Part shown: positions 29,600-39,066 of the stretch, piece after piece
How positions within the stretch are numbered: position 1 is the first letter of the stretch
Layout of the letters: every line of letters starts with the position of its first letter
Assembly (NCBI GenBank): GCA_902776835.1
Contig: CACYRK010000017.1
Coordinates: forward strand, 1 to 64,000
Direction of reading: 5' to 3'
DNA length: 64,000 nt
Source: an uncultured Bacteroidales bacterium
GTDB taxonomy: Bacteria > Bacteroidota > Bacteroidia > Bacteroidales > Muribaculaceae
The notes under the pieces: generated by a model
Seen by the model: only the letters and a program-made list of their open reading frames with translations
What the model was told of the DNA's origin: nothing
Database searches by the model: none
Position numbers and translations under genes: made by a program

Positions 29600-30189
29600 A
29601 AAAGTTTTAGCGGACACCAATAATTCAAATCAAACAAAATTATTTTTCTGTTACAGAGGGAGTGCGCTTCGCGCAGAAATCATTCAAATCTATTCAAATC
29701 AATCAAAATTTTTTTTTCTGCCATAGCGCAATAGGCACGCTGGCGCGTGGAAATTTTGAAATAAAGAAAATTTCACGACCTGCCGAAATCAAAATATTTT
29801 TCATTAGGTCGTGAAATTTTTATTCTTTTAAATTTCCGCCCGTCAGGGCGCTTTTTCTGTTACAGAGGGAGTGCGCCTACGGCGCAGAAATCATTCAAAT
29901 CTATTCCAAAATCTAACAAAATTTTTTTTTCATTAGGTCGTGAAATTTTTATGATTGATGAATTTCCGCCCGTCAGGGCGCTATTTCAGCCACTGTGGGA
30001 TTTTGTTAAGATTTTGTTTGATTTCTGCGCCGTCAGGCGCACTCCTTTCAGCCACATGGGGAGTCGCGCTATCGCGCGAGAAATCTATCAAATCTATTCA
30101 AATCAAACAAAAATATTTTTTCATTAGGTCGTGCAATTTTTATTCTCTATAATTTCCGCCCGTTAGGGCGCCTTTTCAGCCATAAAGTT
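29600..30189. repeat. Dense array of variable-stem hairpin repeats
   Basis: No gene. Hairpins at 29663-29675 (TGCGC-TTC-GCGCA), 29736-29749 (CACGC-TGGC-GCGTG), 29837-29850 (CGCCC-GTCA-GGGCG), 29872-29886 (TGCGCC-TAC-GGCGCA), 30026-30041 (TGCGCC-GTCA-GGCGCA) and 30064-30079 (TCGCGC-TATC-GCGCGA), plus CGCCC-GTCA/GTTA-GGGCG copies near 29962 and 30153. The linkers repeat ATTAGGTCGTGAAATTTTTAT and TCAAATCTATTCAAATC. Orientation alternates between copies. Confidence 0.7.
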
Positions 30190-31683
30190 TTAGTGGCGGG
30201 GGCGGGTGGTGAGGAGGACCAGGAGCGAGGCGCCGAGGCCGTAATACACGGCGTCGCCCGGCAGAGAGGTGAAGTTGGCAAGCAGCATGGCGGCGACACC
30301 CACAGGCATCGACAGCACCATGCGGCCCGGCTTGATGCGGCCCGGCCACCACAAGGAGAAGCAGAGCGGGAACAGGATGGCCACAGCGCGCAGACCTAAC
30401 GACAGGAAACCCAAATCGTTGATAAATGTGCTATGGAACAGCGACGTGGCGATGACCGCCGCCACAAGGATGCCCACGATCGACAGTCGCGTCTGACTCA
30501 ACTGCGACAGTGGCGATGCCGTGAGGCCCATGCGCCGCTTGACGTTGCCATAGACGTCGCGCACCAGAATCGTGGCGGCACCCAGCGACAGGCCGCTGCC
30601 ACACCCCAGGATGTTGATGAGCATGGTACCCAGCATCAGGCCGCCCAACCAAGCTGGCAGATGCTTGAGGATAAAGGCCGGAAATGCCTGCGAGGAATTC
30701 TCGATGACGCCCAGTCCGGCCGGCAGGGCCTCGCCAGCGGCTTGCAGCGCCTTGAGTTCGTCGGCCGTGACATAGTGGCCGCGCATGTATATGCCCACGA
30801 GCGTACAGGCTGCGCCGATGATGGGCATGAACAGCGAGCAGAGCAAGGCGCCGCGGCGTGCCTTGGGGGTGGTCGCCGCCGACCAGATGCACTGCGCGTA
30901 ACTCTGGGTGCACACCACGCCCAGGATGAGCGACAAGCAGCCTCCCAAGTCCTTGAAGACGCCACGGGCAAAGGGGCTTCCGTAGCGGTGGTGGATGCTT
31001 TCGACGTCGGTCAGGCCGTTGAACTGCGCCAGCGATGGCGACTGATAGACGGCATCCACACCGTCGCGCAAGCCTGTCAAGCCGCCGGCAATGTGCCAGA
31101 CGACAACGCCGGCCACCAGCGAGCACAAGTACAGCAGCACAAGTTTGACGATGCCGCCCACTCCGGCACTGCGAATGCCGCCGAACAGCACCATCAGCAT
31201 GATGAGCACAGCACCCAATATCGAGGCCCACAGCGTGGGAATGCCGAACAGGCTGCCAATCATGGCCGATGACGACAGCACCTGTGACATAATGCTGATG
31301 AAAATGCCTATTAAGAAGAGTATCGAGCCCACCGTTTCGGCTTTGCGGCCGTATTCCCGGCTCACCACCTCGAGCAATGTCGAGCACCCGCTGCGTCGCA
31401 AGGGCCCCGCATAGAACAGCCCTAACACCAGGGCGCCCAGTCCGGCCCCGATGGTGAACCACCATGCCGACAGGCCGTAGCAGAAAGCCAACTGGGCCGT
31501 GCCGATGGTCGACTGGCCGCCCGCCAGAGTGCCCAGCAGCGCGCCGCACACCATCCAACTGCCCGAGTTGCCTCCGGTGATGAAGGTGCGAGCGTCCTTA
31601 ACCCTGCGGCCCGACCACCAACTGATGGCCAGCAGCAGAGCCACTGTAGCGACAACGCCAAGCAAATGTATCCAAGAAATCAT
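30190..31683 (-). CDS. Sodium:solute symporter family transporter (SSS)
   Basis: 497 residues with about 13 hydrophobic segments. The N-terminal region (GRRVKDARTFITGGNSGSWMVCGALLGTLAGGQSTIGTAQLAFCYGLSAWWFTIGAGLGALVLGLFYAGPLRRSG, written here in outline) carries the SSS core with the Gly-rich first helices, and VSREYGRKAETVGSILFLIG follows. It should couple Na+ entry to uptake of an unidentified solute. The gene starts 166 bp from the tricorn-like gene's stop, with a 10-bp tandem repeat tract between them. Confidence 0.85.
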   Translation of the reverse strand: MISWIHLLGVVATVALLLAISWWSGRRVKDARTFITGGNSGSWMVCGALLGTLAGGQSTIGTAQLAFCYGLSAWWFTIGAGLGALVLGLFYAGPLRRSGCSTLLEVVSREYGRKAETVGSILFLIGIFISIMSQVLSSSAMIGSLFGIPTLWASILGAVLIMLMVLFGGIRSAGVGGIVKLVLLYLCSLVAGVVVWHIAGGLTGLRDGVDAVYQSPSLAQFNGLTDVESIHHRYGSPFARGVFKDLGGCLSLILGVVCTQSYAQCIWSAATTPKARRGALLCSLFMPIIGAACTLVGIYMRGHYVTADELKALQAAGEALPAGLGVIENSSQAFPAFILKHLPAWLGGLMLGTMLINILGCGSGLSLGAATILVRDVYGNVKRRMGLTASPLSQLSQTRLSIVGILVAAVIATSLFHSTFINDLGFLSLGLRAVAILFPLCFSLWWPGRIKPGRMVLSMPVGVAAMLLANFTSLPGDAVYYGLGASLLVLLTTRPRH

Positions 31684-31740
31684 GCCTAAAATATGTGACA
31701 GGGGTGTCGCATTGCTTCACCCCTGCCTAATTTGGTTTGT

Positions 31741-31806
31741 GGTGGGTCAGACAGGTCGGACAGGTCGGACAGGTCGGACGGGTCGGACGGGTCGGACAGG
31801 TCGGAT
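31741..31806. repeat. 10-bp tandem repeat GTCGGACAGG
   Basis: About six to seven consecutive copies of GTCGGACAGG, alternating with GTCGGACGGG, in the 166-bp gap between the symporter and the tricorn-like gene. It resembles the GGGACA tract near 410-440 in style but not sequence. Copy number is likely unstable; no function seen. Confidence 0.8.
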
Positions 31807-31850
31807 GCTGGCCACCATCATTTTTCAGCCATTGCCTTGTGCCGATGCGG

Positions 31851-34800
31851 TTAGTCGACGCCGAGGTCGTGGAGGGTGCGCGGGGCTGGGGTAGTGGGGA
31901 GCGGCTTGCGCGTCTTGAGTTGCTCCATAATCACATCGATGGCCTTGTCGAGTTGCTGGTCGACGCCGTTAAACTCCTGGGTGGGGTCGTTGTCGATGAG
32001 GATGTCGGGATCCACGCCGTGGTTCTCCACAATCCAGTTGCCACGCATGTCATAGTTGGTGAAGAAGGGCACGCGGATGTCGGTGCCGTCCATGTAAGGC
32101 AGCGAGCCGCTGATGCCCACGATGCCGCCCCAGGTGCGCGTGCCAATCACGGTGCCGATTTTGTTCTCCTTGAAACTCCAGGGGAACAGGTCGCCGTCGC
32201 TGGCCGAGTACTTGTTGATGAGCAGCACCTTCGGGCCGACGATGGTTTGTTCGGGTATTGTGCCGTTGAAACTGCTTCCGCGGTACATCGTCATGCGGTA
32301 GGGCTGACGCAGCAGTCGCTCGATGACCATCGGCGAGATGTTGCCGCCGCCATTGCCGCGGTCGTCGACGATGAGGGCCTCCTTGTCGAGTTGGGCGAAG
32401 AAGTAGCGCGTGAATTCACGCAGTCCCTCCGGTCCCATGTCGGGAATGTAGATGTAGCCCACGCGGCCGCCGGTGCGTTCGCTCACGTGCTTGATGTTGT
32501 TCTGCACCCACGCATAGTGGTAGAGCGGATACTCGTCCTGGATGGGCTTGACCACCACCTTGCGCGCTCCGGCACCGCTGGCGCTGCTGGCGATGGTGAG
32601 TTCGGTCATCACATCGGCCTTGCCGCGCAGCAGCGTGTAGATGTTGTTGGTCGACGAGGTGGGGATGCCGTCCACGGCCACGATGTAGTCGCCTTCCTTG
32701 ATGTTCTGGCCCGGCTCGGTGAGCGGTGAGCGTAACTCCTCGCGGTCGGCGGCGCCTTGCAGAATCTTCGTGATGCGGAAGGCGTTGCCCTCGCGCTCCA
32801 GTTCGGCACCGAGCATGCCGATGTTTTGACGCTCAACCTCGATGTGGTCGCCGCCGTTGACGTAGGCGTGGCCGCAGGCCAGTTCGCCAATCATGCCGCC
32901 AATCACATAGGTGAGGTCGAGGCGGTTTTTCACATAGGGCAAGAGTTCGGCATACTTGTCGTGGATGGCGTTCCAGTCGACGCCGTGCATCGTCTTCAGG
33001 TAGAAGCCGTCGCGATAAGCGCGCCAGGCCTCGTTGAAGATTTGCTGCCACTCCTGCTCGTAGTTGACCACGGCGGTCATGTCGCTCAGGTTCACTGCCT
33101 CGCTGAGTTCCACCTTGTGGTCGGGCAGCGCGGTGACATAGATTTTGCCGCCCTTGAAGAACATGGCGCGCTTCATGTCGGCCGAGGGGTGCATCTGCGC
33201 TCCCGGCGCGATGAGGATGTCTTCCTGCTCCTCGAGGTCGTAGACGTGCGTGCCTCCGTTGCCGTTATACCACACCTTGCTGCCGTCGCAAGCCAGCAAG
33301 CCGTAGTTGCTGGCGCTCAGGGGCAGTTTGACGATGCGGTCCTGAATGCCATCGAGGTCGATTTTCACGACTGCGTCGCCCTCGGCTTCGGCCTTGTCGT
33401 TCTTGCCGCCTTTACCGGCTTTGCCGCCCTTGTCGGCAGGCTTGTCGTCGTCGGGCGTGGCTGTCTTGTCGTCCTTCGGCAGGAAGGGCGACGGGGTGTC
33501 CTTGCTGAGCATCACCATGTAGATGCCCTCGATGCCGCGATAGGCAAAGTTCCACTCCACACTGCTGTAGATGGGGTTGAAGTCGCGGCCCGACGCAAAG
33601 AGCAAGTACTTGCCGTCGCTCGAGAACTCGGGCACGTTGCTGTCGTACCAGTTGTCGGTCACTGCCGTGGCCTGGCCGCTGGCTATATTATAAAGGTATA
33701 CCACATTGTGCTGGTTTTTCGCCATTTGGTAGTAGGTGAGCCACTTGCCGTCGGGCGAGAAACTCGGCAGGGCGAACTCGCCGATGGAGTCTTGTAGCAG
33801 CGTGGTTTTGCGCTTGGCTGCCACATCGAGCATCACGACGCGGTTTTCGCGGTCGGTGTACACGATGCGGTCGCTCTGCGGGCTCCAGCCGAAGTCGAGA
33901 ATGTAGGTGTCGTTGTCGCGGGTGAGTTGGATGGGCTCGCCACCCTCGGCGTCGCGCATCCACAGTTCGGTCTCTCCGGTGACATCGCTGATGTAGGCAA
34001 TATACTTGCCGTTGGGGCTCCAGGCCGCGTCGCGCTCGTGGGCGCCGGGGGTGTGGGTGATGTTGCGCGTCACACCTTGCTTGACGGGCACGTCGAACAC
34101 CTCGCCGCGGGCACTGATGGCCACTCGTTTGCCGTCGGACGACAAGCCGGCCTCGGTGATGTAGTCCTCGACCTTAATCAGGCTCTCGCGGGCAAAATTG
34201 TTCTCGCTGTTCATCTCCACCATGATGCGGCTGGTGGCCTTCGTGGCGGGATCGAGGCGATAGAGGTAACCGCCTTTTTCAAACACTATCAGGCCGCCGC
34301 CCGTGCTCGGGAACTTCACGTCGTAGTCGGTGAAGTGCGTCACCTTGGTGTTGGTGCCGGTGGTAGTGTCGTAGACCCAGAAGTTCATGGTCTTGTCGCG
34401 GTCGCTGATATAGTAAATCTCGTTGCCAATCCACATCGGGCAGATGTCCTGGGCAACGTTGTTGCTCACGTTGGTAACCGTCTTGCTGTCGGTGTCGTAA
34501 ATCCAGATGTCGTCGGCCATACCGCCGCGGTAGTACTTCCATGTGCGGAACTCGCGGAACACACGGTTATAGGCCAACTTGGTGCCGTCGGGTGAGTAGG
34601 AGCAGAAGCCGCCTTCGGGCAGAGGCAACTGGGTGGGCATGCCGCCGTCGGTGGGCGCTGTCCACAGTTTTCCGTCGAAACTGTCGCTGATGCGGTTGCG
34701 ATACACCACGCTGCGGCCGTCGGGAGTCCAGGTCATCACCACGTTGTTCGGGCCCATGCGGTCGCCCCAATCGTCGCGCGGATTGGTGGCCGTGAAGGTG

Positions 34801-35099
34801 ATTCGGCGCGGCTCACCGCCGGTCGAGGGCATCACGTACACCTCGGTGTTGCCGTCGTATTGGCCCGTGAAGGCAATCTGTGTGCCGTCGGGCGAATAGC
34901 GCGCAAAGGCCTCGTAGCCCTTGTGGCTGGTGAGTTTGCGCGCCGTGCCGCCGCTCAGGGGCACAGTGTAGATGTCGCCGGCGTAGGAAAACGCCACCTC
35001 GTAGCCGTTGGTGGCCGGGAAGCGCAGCAGGCGTCCCTCATCGGCCATTGCGGTAAGCGTCACCGTGGCGGCGAGTGCTAAGGAAAGTAAATGTTTCAT
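31851..35099 (-). CDS. Tricorn-like serine protease (S41 family, beta-propeller and PDZ)
   Basis: 1082 residues, the length of tricorn homologues. A signal peptide (MKHLLSLALAATVTLTAMA) implies periplasmic location. Residues 25-530 hold WD40-like PD40 propeller blades (YSPDGTQIAFTGQ, SPNGKYIAYISD, FSPDGKWLTYY). A Lys/Asp/Gly-rich low-complexity linker lies near 545-580. The C1 helical domain, a PDZ domain (EGDYIVAVDGIPTSS, about 790) and the S41 core follow, with GNGGGN and the nucleophile Ser in NKYSASDGD. It should degrade peptides, fitting the DPP III encoded elsewhere in the window. Confidence 0.9.
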   Translation of the reverse strand: MKHLLSLALAATVTLTAMADEGRLLRFPATNGYEVAFSYAGDIYTVPLSGGTARKLTSHKGYEAFARYSPDGTQIAFTGQYDGNTEVYVMPSTGGEPRRITFTATNPRDDWGDRMGPNNVVMTWTPDGRSVVYRNRISDSFDGKLWTAPTDGGMPTQLPLPEGGFCSYSPDGTKLAYNRVFREFRTWKYYRGGMADDIWIYDTDSKTVTNVSNNVAQDICPMWIGNEIYYISDRDKTMNFWVYDTTTGTNTKVTHFTDYDVKFPSTGGGLIVFEKGGYLYRLDPATKATSRIMVEMNSENNFARESLIKVEDYITEAGLSSDGKRVAISARGEVFDVPVKQGVTRNITHTPGAHERDAAWSPNGKYIAYISDVTGETELWMRDAEGGEPIQLTRDNDTYILDFGWSPQSDRIVYTDRENRVVMLDVAAKRKTTLLQDSIGEFALPSFSPDGKWLTYYQMAKNQHNVVYLYNIASGQATAVTDNWYDSNVPEFSSDGKYLLFASGRDFNPIYSSVEWNFAYRGIEGIYMVMLSKDTPSPFLPKDDKTATPDDDKPADKGGKAGKGGKNDKAEAEGDAVVKIDLDGIQDRIVKLPLSASNYGLLACDGSKVWYNGNGGTHVYDLEEQEDILIAPGAQMHPSADMKRAMFFKGGKIYVTALPDHKVELSEAVNLSDMTAVVNYEQEWQQIFNEAWRAYRDGFYLKTMHGVDWNAIHDKYAELLPYVKNRLDLTYVIGGMIGELACGHAYVNGGDHIEVERQNIGMLGAELEREGNAFRITKILQGAADREELRSPLTEPGQNIKEGDYIVAVDGIPTSSTNNIYTLLRGKADVMTELTIASSASGAGARKVVVKPIQDEYPLYHYAWVQNNIKHVSERTGGRVGYIYIPDMGPEGLREFTRYFFAQLDKEALIVDDRGNGGGNISPMVIERLLRQPYRMTMYRGSSFNGTIPEQTIVGPKVLLINKYSASDGDLFPWSFKENKIGTVIGTRTWGGIVGISGSLPYMDGTDIRVPFFTNYDMRGNWIVENHGVDPDILIDNDPTQEFNGVDQQLDKAIDVIMEQLKTRKPLPTTPAPRTLHDLGVD

Positions 35100-35152
35100 A
35101 ACTTAAGGTATAATTAGTTGATTTATTGTGTTTTATGCTTTTATGTGAATGC

Positions 35153-37093
35153 CTATCTCCACCATAGTTGTCGCAGGCGCGCCGTGGGAGGCATGCCCGG
35201 CGGACGCACCAGGTCGATGCTGTTGTGCCCCTTGAGCAGCGTGACCTCGAGCGAGGTGCTGAACGGCGGCACGCTGTCGGGGACCACAGGCATCACAACG
35301 ACGCCCTGGCGGTGAGTGTTCACCATCACGATGCGGGCGTCGCAAGCCACGGTGTCGCTGTAGGCGACGCTGAGCAGGTGTTTTCCGGCACGCTCAGCCT
35401 TGATGACGGCGTGCAGCGTGTCGGTCGTCGATGTGCTGTCGAGCGGCAGCCACATGGCCGATGTGCCGAGCACTTGCCACTGCTCGTTTTGTGGCCACGG
35501 GAGTTGGCGCGACACATGGTTGGCAAGGGTGACTTGCTGCGAGCGCGCCGGGCCCGACTGGCTCAACTCGATGATGATGGTGTGCTCGCCGGTGAGGTCG
35601 CCAGGCACAAAATTGCCCTCCTGCACGCCGCCGTCGACGGTCATGCGCACAATCTCGTTGCCTGTGCCCTTGATGGTGATATTCAGCACTGCCTGCCTGT
35701 AGTGCCAGCCGATGATTTCCTTGTCGCCATACAGGCTGCTGGGCACCATGGGATTGAACTCTATGCCCTCGGGCAGCAGCCGCATTCCGGCAAGCACGCG
35801 ATAGTACATCGATATCGACGCTGCGGCGCCGGCAAGTTCGTTGACGGGGCTGTTGATGGGCATGATGTGGCGCGAGGCAAACATGGCCTGGGTCCTTAGG
35901 AGCGCCCCCATGCCGCGACGCAGGGCATTCATGTTGCCCACATGGCAGGCGGCGAGGTTCCACAACGCCTGTGTGGTGGCCCACGACGACTCGGTGAAAT
36001 ATGGCTCCTCGAATGTGGTCATGGGCATCACGCTGGGAAGGCCGCGATGGGTGATGGGCGTGCGCTCGACGAGGGTGTTGGCGCGGTCGTCGTCGGCAAT
36101 GTCCCACACCACGGCCAGGGCTTGTGCCAGATTGTCGCTCAGCGGCGCCTTGCGCTGCGGCGACAAGCCGTAGAGCATGGCGGTGTATTGGCCGTGGTCT
36201 TCGTGCCACAGTTGCTGGTTGATGGCATTGCCCAGTTTCTCGGCCTGCTTGTCGCTGTCGCCCGGGGTGCCTGTGATTTCGTCAATCTCGCCGAGTATTT
36301 CAAGCGCCCGCAGTGCGAGCACGTTGTTGCTCAGCGCTATGGTCTGTGCGATGTCGGTCGACCGCATCCAGTCGGGGTAGAAGCGTGAGCGCATTTGGCG
36401 CCGTGTGATGCCGCCGTGCATCAGTCCGCTGGCGGCGTCTTCGAGCACTGCGTGGTCTTGCGAAATACAGCGGCGCACCACCGGGGCAATCTCCTCGAGC
36501 CAATGCTCATCGCCGGTGACCAGATACACCTCCCAGGCGGCGATAATCCACGCGCAACGGTCGGCATACACGGGCCACGGGCCGCCATGCGACAGCACAT
36601 CGCCGTCGCTCACCATGCTGCGCAACGCCTGCATCGAGCGCTCGGGCTCAAGCATGGCCAGCGACAGGTAAATCGAGGCGTAGAGGTTGGCATAGTCGTC
36701 GTGGGCGTTGTAGCCATCGTCAAGATGGCCGTCGGCGATGTAGTCGCACGACATGTTGTAGACGGCGTTAAGCAGATTTTGGCGCGACACGTACTGCGGC
36801 AGGCCATGGACGCTGTCGCTGCCTTGCCACGGACGCCCGCCGTGATAACTGATATGCGACTCGGCAGTGCGCTCAATCGAGTCGAGGCGCTCCATGGTGA
36901 GCGTCGACTCGAGGTAGTAAGGCGTGCGTGCGGTCACCACGATGTCGCCCTGAATCACGCTGTCGCCCGTCACGGTGAACTCTTCGTTCTGCGACACCAC
37001 GTGCTCGTTCATGCCGCCCTTGCGGCACGACGCCAACTGCGCGGCCAAGCAGCCGAGCAGCACAATGCCGAGCGTGATGCGTAGTAATTTCAT
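35153..37093 (-). CDS. Lipoprotein with six-hairpin glycosidase-like fold
   Basis: 646 residues. MKLLRITLGIVLLGCLAAQLASC is a lipoprotein signal with a LASC lipobox. Residues 95-440 have the helical (alpha/alpha)6 pattern of six-hairpin glycosidases (GGPWPVYADRCAWIIAAWEVYLVTGDEHW; ESSWATTQALWNLAACHVGNM). The C-terminal 200 residues are beta-rich. The catalytic acids cannot be assigned, so family (GH63/78/94-like or other) and substrate stay open. It overlaps the DUF4369 lipoprotein gene by 4 bp, forming a two-gene unit. Confidence 0.65.
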   Translation of the reverse strand: MKLLRITLGIVLLGCLAAQLASCRKGGMNEHVVSQNEEFTVTGDSVIQGDIVVTARTPYYLESTLTMERLDSIERTAESHISYHGGRPWQGSDSVHGLPQYVSRQNLLNAVYNMSCDYIADGHLDDGYNAHDDYANLYASIYLSLAMLEPERSMQALRSMVSDGDVLSHGGPWPVYADRCAWIIAAWEVYLVTGDEHWLEEIAPVVRRCISQDHAVLEDAASGLMHGGITRRQMRSRFYPDWMRSTDIAQTIALSNNVLALRALEILGEIDEITGTPGDSDKQAEKLGNAINQQLWHEDHGQYTAMLYGLSPQRKAPLSDNLAQALAVVWDIADDDRANTLVERTPITHRGLPSVMPMTTFEEPYFTESSWATTQALWNLAACHVGNMNALRRGMGALLRTQAMFASRHIMPINSPVNELAGAAASISMYYRVLAGMRLLPEGIEFNPMVPSSLYGDKEIIGWHYRQAVLNITIKGTGNEIVRMTVDGGVQEGNFVPGDLTGEHTIIIELSQSGPARSQQVTLANHVSRQLPWPQNEQWQVLGTSAMWLPLDSTSTTDTLHAVIKAERAGKHLLSVAYSDTVACDARIVMVNTHRQGVVVMPVVPDSVPPFSTSLEVTLLKGHNSIDLVRPPGMPPTARLRQLWWR

Positions 37094-37704
37094 GGCTTGG
37101 CGGGTTTTTGGTCCAATTCATTGCCGTAGCGGTCGGCGAGGATATGCGCTATGGGGTCGCCCACGGCGATGCGGTCGGCTAGCCATCCGGCCAGCGAGTC
37201 GCGCAGTTGCTTGTCGCGGGTCACGGCGGCACTCTCCAGGTCGGCGGTCAGCGTCGAGTCGGCGATGTGACGCTCGTAGTCGGTGCGCACGCGGCGCTTC
37301 TTGGCCAGAATCACCTGGCGCGCGTTGAGCACCGCGATGTATTCACGGTTGGCGCGGCTGTTGCCGATGGTCCACCAGTCGCGGGCTATGCTGATGTCGA
37401 TTGTGCCTGGCTCAACGATGAAGTAGAACGGCACCGTGTCGGGATAAAACGTGAGGTAGCCCACGCACTTGCCGGCCACCTGGCCTTCGAAGGTGAATTC
37501 GCCGTCGGCTTGTCGGCAACCGCCCACGAGCATGCGGCGAGTATAGTCCTCGCTCACAACGTACAGCGTGGCGCTGTCGCAATCCAGGTTCTTTGCCAGA
37601 TGGCACAGCACACGGTAGTGGTTGCTACCACCGCCGCCACTGCAACTGGCAAGCGCCATCGCCGTGGCAACAATCATAAAGGAAATTTTAAAAATTCGTC
37701 TCAT
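37090..37704 (-). CDS. DUF4369-like lipoprotein
   Basis: I prefer the start at 37704 (MRRIFKISFMIVATAMALASCS), which gives a proper lipobox ASC; the frame is open to 37791 without a signal there. 204 residues with a DUF4369-like beta domain (LYVVSEDYTRRMLVGGCRQADGEFTFEGQVAGKCVGYLTF...FIVEPGTIDI), as found at the N-terminus of Bacteroidetes thioredoxin-like proteins. The thioredoxin domain is absent; a helical tail follows instead. Function unknown; co-transcribed with the glycosidase-like gene. Confidence 0.7.
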   Translation of the reverse strand: MRRIFKISFMIVATAMALASCSGGGGSNHYRVLCHLAKNLDCDSATLYVVSEDYTRRMLVGGCRQADGEFTFEGQVAGKCVGYLTFYPDTVPFYFIVEPGTIDISIARDWWTIGNSRANREYIAVLNARQVILAKKRRVRTDYERHIADSTLTADLESAAVTRDKQLRDSLAGWLADRIAVGDPIAHILADRYGNELDQKPAKP

Positions 37705-37757
37705 CGGCCGTTGTGACAAAAAAAACATGCAAATATAGCATTTTTTTCGCAAAACTC

Positions 37758-37788
37758 TTGGCTTGCCGCCCATTTTGTTATAAATTTG
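37758..37788 (+). promoter_or_regulatory. Bacteroidetes-type promoter of the FGE-like gene
   Basis: TTG at 37758-37760, a 20-nt spacer, then TAAATTTG at 37781-37788 matches the -33/-7 consensus. It predicts a 5' leader of about 90 nt before the ATG at 37888. Confidence 0.55.
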
Positions 37789-37887
37789 CATTCTGCATTT
37801 TTTCTATCTGCTTGTGACTGACGGCTATAGATGTGCACTTTCGCACCTTCATTCCTAAGCAAATTGTATAACCAATAAATACATCTT

Positions 37888-38907
37888 ATGAAAAAATTAT
37901 TCTTATCCTTGCTATTGCTCTCGTTGGCCACCATTGGCTTTGCTAACAATGGTTTTTCCGTTTCCTCGACATTGAAGGTTGACTTCGCGCCAGGCAATGT
38001 GCAGTATCATGCCGGCACCGGGGCATGGCGTTTTGCGCCCACGCAGTATGCCGTCGTGGGTGTGTATAACAATATCAGGCTGGGCAACCCCGACCTTAAC
38101 GTGTGGATCGACCTCTTCGGCTGGAGCACCACGTCGACCTATTTCGGTGTGAACGCGTCGAACAAAGATGCCGATTACTATGGCGACTTTGTCGACTGGG
38201 GCGCCGTCTTCGAGGATGGGGTGACCTGGCGTACCCCCACGCGCGACGAGTGGCAGTACATCCTCACCGGCCGCGCCAATGCGGCACAACTGTGGGGCGA
38301 GGGCGGCATCATCTGGAACGACAACGGCAACAACCAGGTGAATGGCGTGTTCCTGCTGCCCGACGACTGGACAACGCCCGCCGGCATCAACTTCGAGCCG
38401 GGCTTCATCCCCGAGATTGACTATGACCACGGGCAGAACGTCTACGACCTCGACCAGTGGGAAACCATGGAGGCCGCCGGAGCCGTCTTCCTGCCTTATG
38501 CCGGATATCGCGTGGGCGGCGAGGGCAACACCTGGAACGGCGCCAGCGAGACCACCGAGGTCAACCCTGAGACCGACTACTTCAGTTGGGTGTCGAATGT
38601 GCAGGTCTACGGCTACTACTGGACCTCAACGCCGCATCCCACCAATGCCAATCTGGCTTACTATGTGCTTGCGCCGGGTCTCAACGGAGCCATGACAGCC
38701 TTCACCGTGCCCGTGGTGTGGAGTAGGGAGTTGCGCCGCGGCAACTCGGTGCGCCTGATTAAGGAGCATGACATCGTTACCGGCGTGAGCAGCGTCTCGC
38801 GCGACGGCAACGTCGAGCCTGGCGTCGTCAAGCGTGTGGTCGACGGCCGCGTGGTAATCGAGAAAAACGGCGTCACCTACGACGTCACCGGCTCACGCCT
38901 CCACTAA
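37888..38907 (+). CDS. Secreted FGE/paralogous-type domain protein
   Basis: 339 residues. The signal peptide (MKKLFLSLLLLSLATIGFA) precedes a domain with FAPGNVQYHAGTGAWRFAPTQY, VDWGAVFEDGVTWRTPTRDEWQYIL and GYYWTSTP. This is the C-type-lectin-like/formylglycine-generating-enzyme-like fold common in Bacteroidales secreted proteins, without visible catalytic cysteines. The C-terminal 35 residues (VVDGRVVIEKNGVTYDVTGSRL) look like a short anchoring or sorting tail. Role unknown. It stands alone, followed by a strong terminator. Confidence 0.7.
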   Translation: MKKLFLSLLLLSLATIGFANNGFSVSSTLKVDFAPGNVQYHAGTGAWRFAPTQYAVVGVYNNIRLGNPDLNVWIDLFGWSTTSTYFGVNASNKDADYYGDFVDWGAVFEDGVTWRTPTRDEWQYILTGRANAAQLWGEGGIIWNDNGNNQVNGVFLLPDDWTTPAGINFEPGFIPEIDYDHGQNVYDLDQWETMEAAGAVFLPYAGYRVGGEGNTWNGASETTEVNPETDYFSWVSNVQVYGYYWTSTPHPTNANLAYYVLAPGLNGAMTAFTVPVVWSRELRRGNSVRLIKEHDIVTGVSSVSRDGNVEPGVVKRVVDGRVVIEKNGVTYDVTGSRLH

Positions 38908-38926
38908 ACCCCGCTTCACACACTCT

Positions 38927-38975
38927 AAGGGCCTTAGGTCTTTAAGGATTTTAAGGCCCTTGAATGTTGTTCAGG
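38927..38975 (+). terminator. Terminator of the FGE-like gene
   Basis: AAGGGCCTTA (38927-38936) and TAAGGCCCTT (38952-38961) form a perfect 10-bp stem with a 15-nt loop. The T-run TTTTTT lies some 25 nt further on, so termination may be imperfect. Confidence 0.55.
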
Positions 38976-39007
38976 GAGGGCTTTTTTCTGTCTTTTTTTC
39001 GTGAAAA

Positions 39008-39039
39008 TTTGTGTTGGCACAAAATTTGCACTACCTTTG
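39008..39039 (+). promoter_or_regulatory. Promoter of ssrA
   Basis: TTTG (39008-39011), 20-nt spacer, TACCTTTG (39032-39039): an exact Bacteroidetes primary sigma promoter. It starts transcription about 20 nt before the mature 5' end of tmRNA. The riboswitch promoter at 48112-48143 has the same two elements and spacing. Confidence 0.8.
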
Positions 39040-39066
39040 CAGCGCTTTTACCGAAAGCACACTTAC

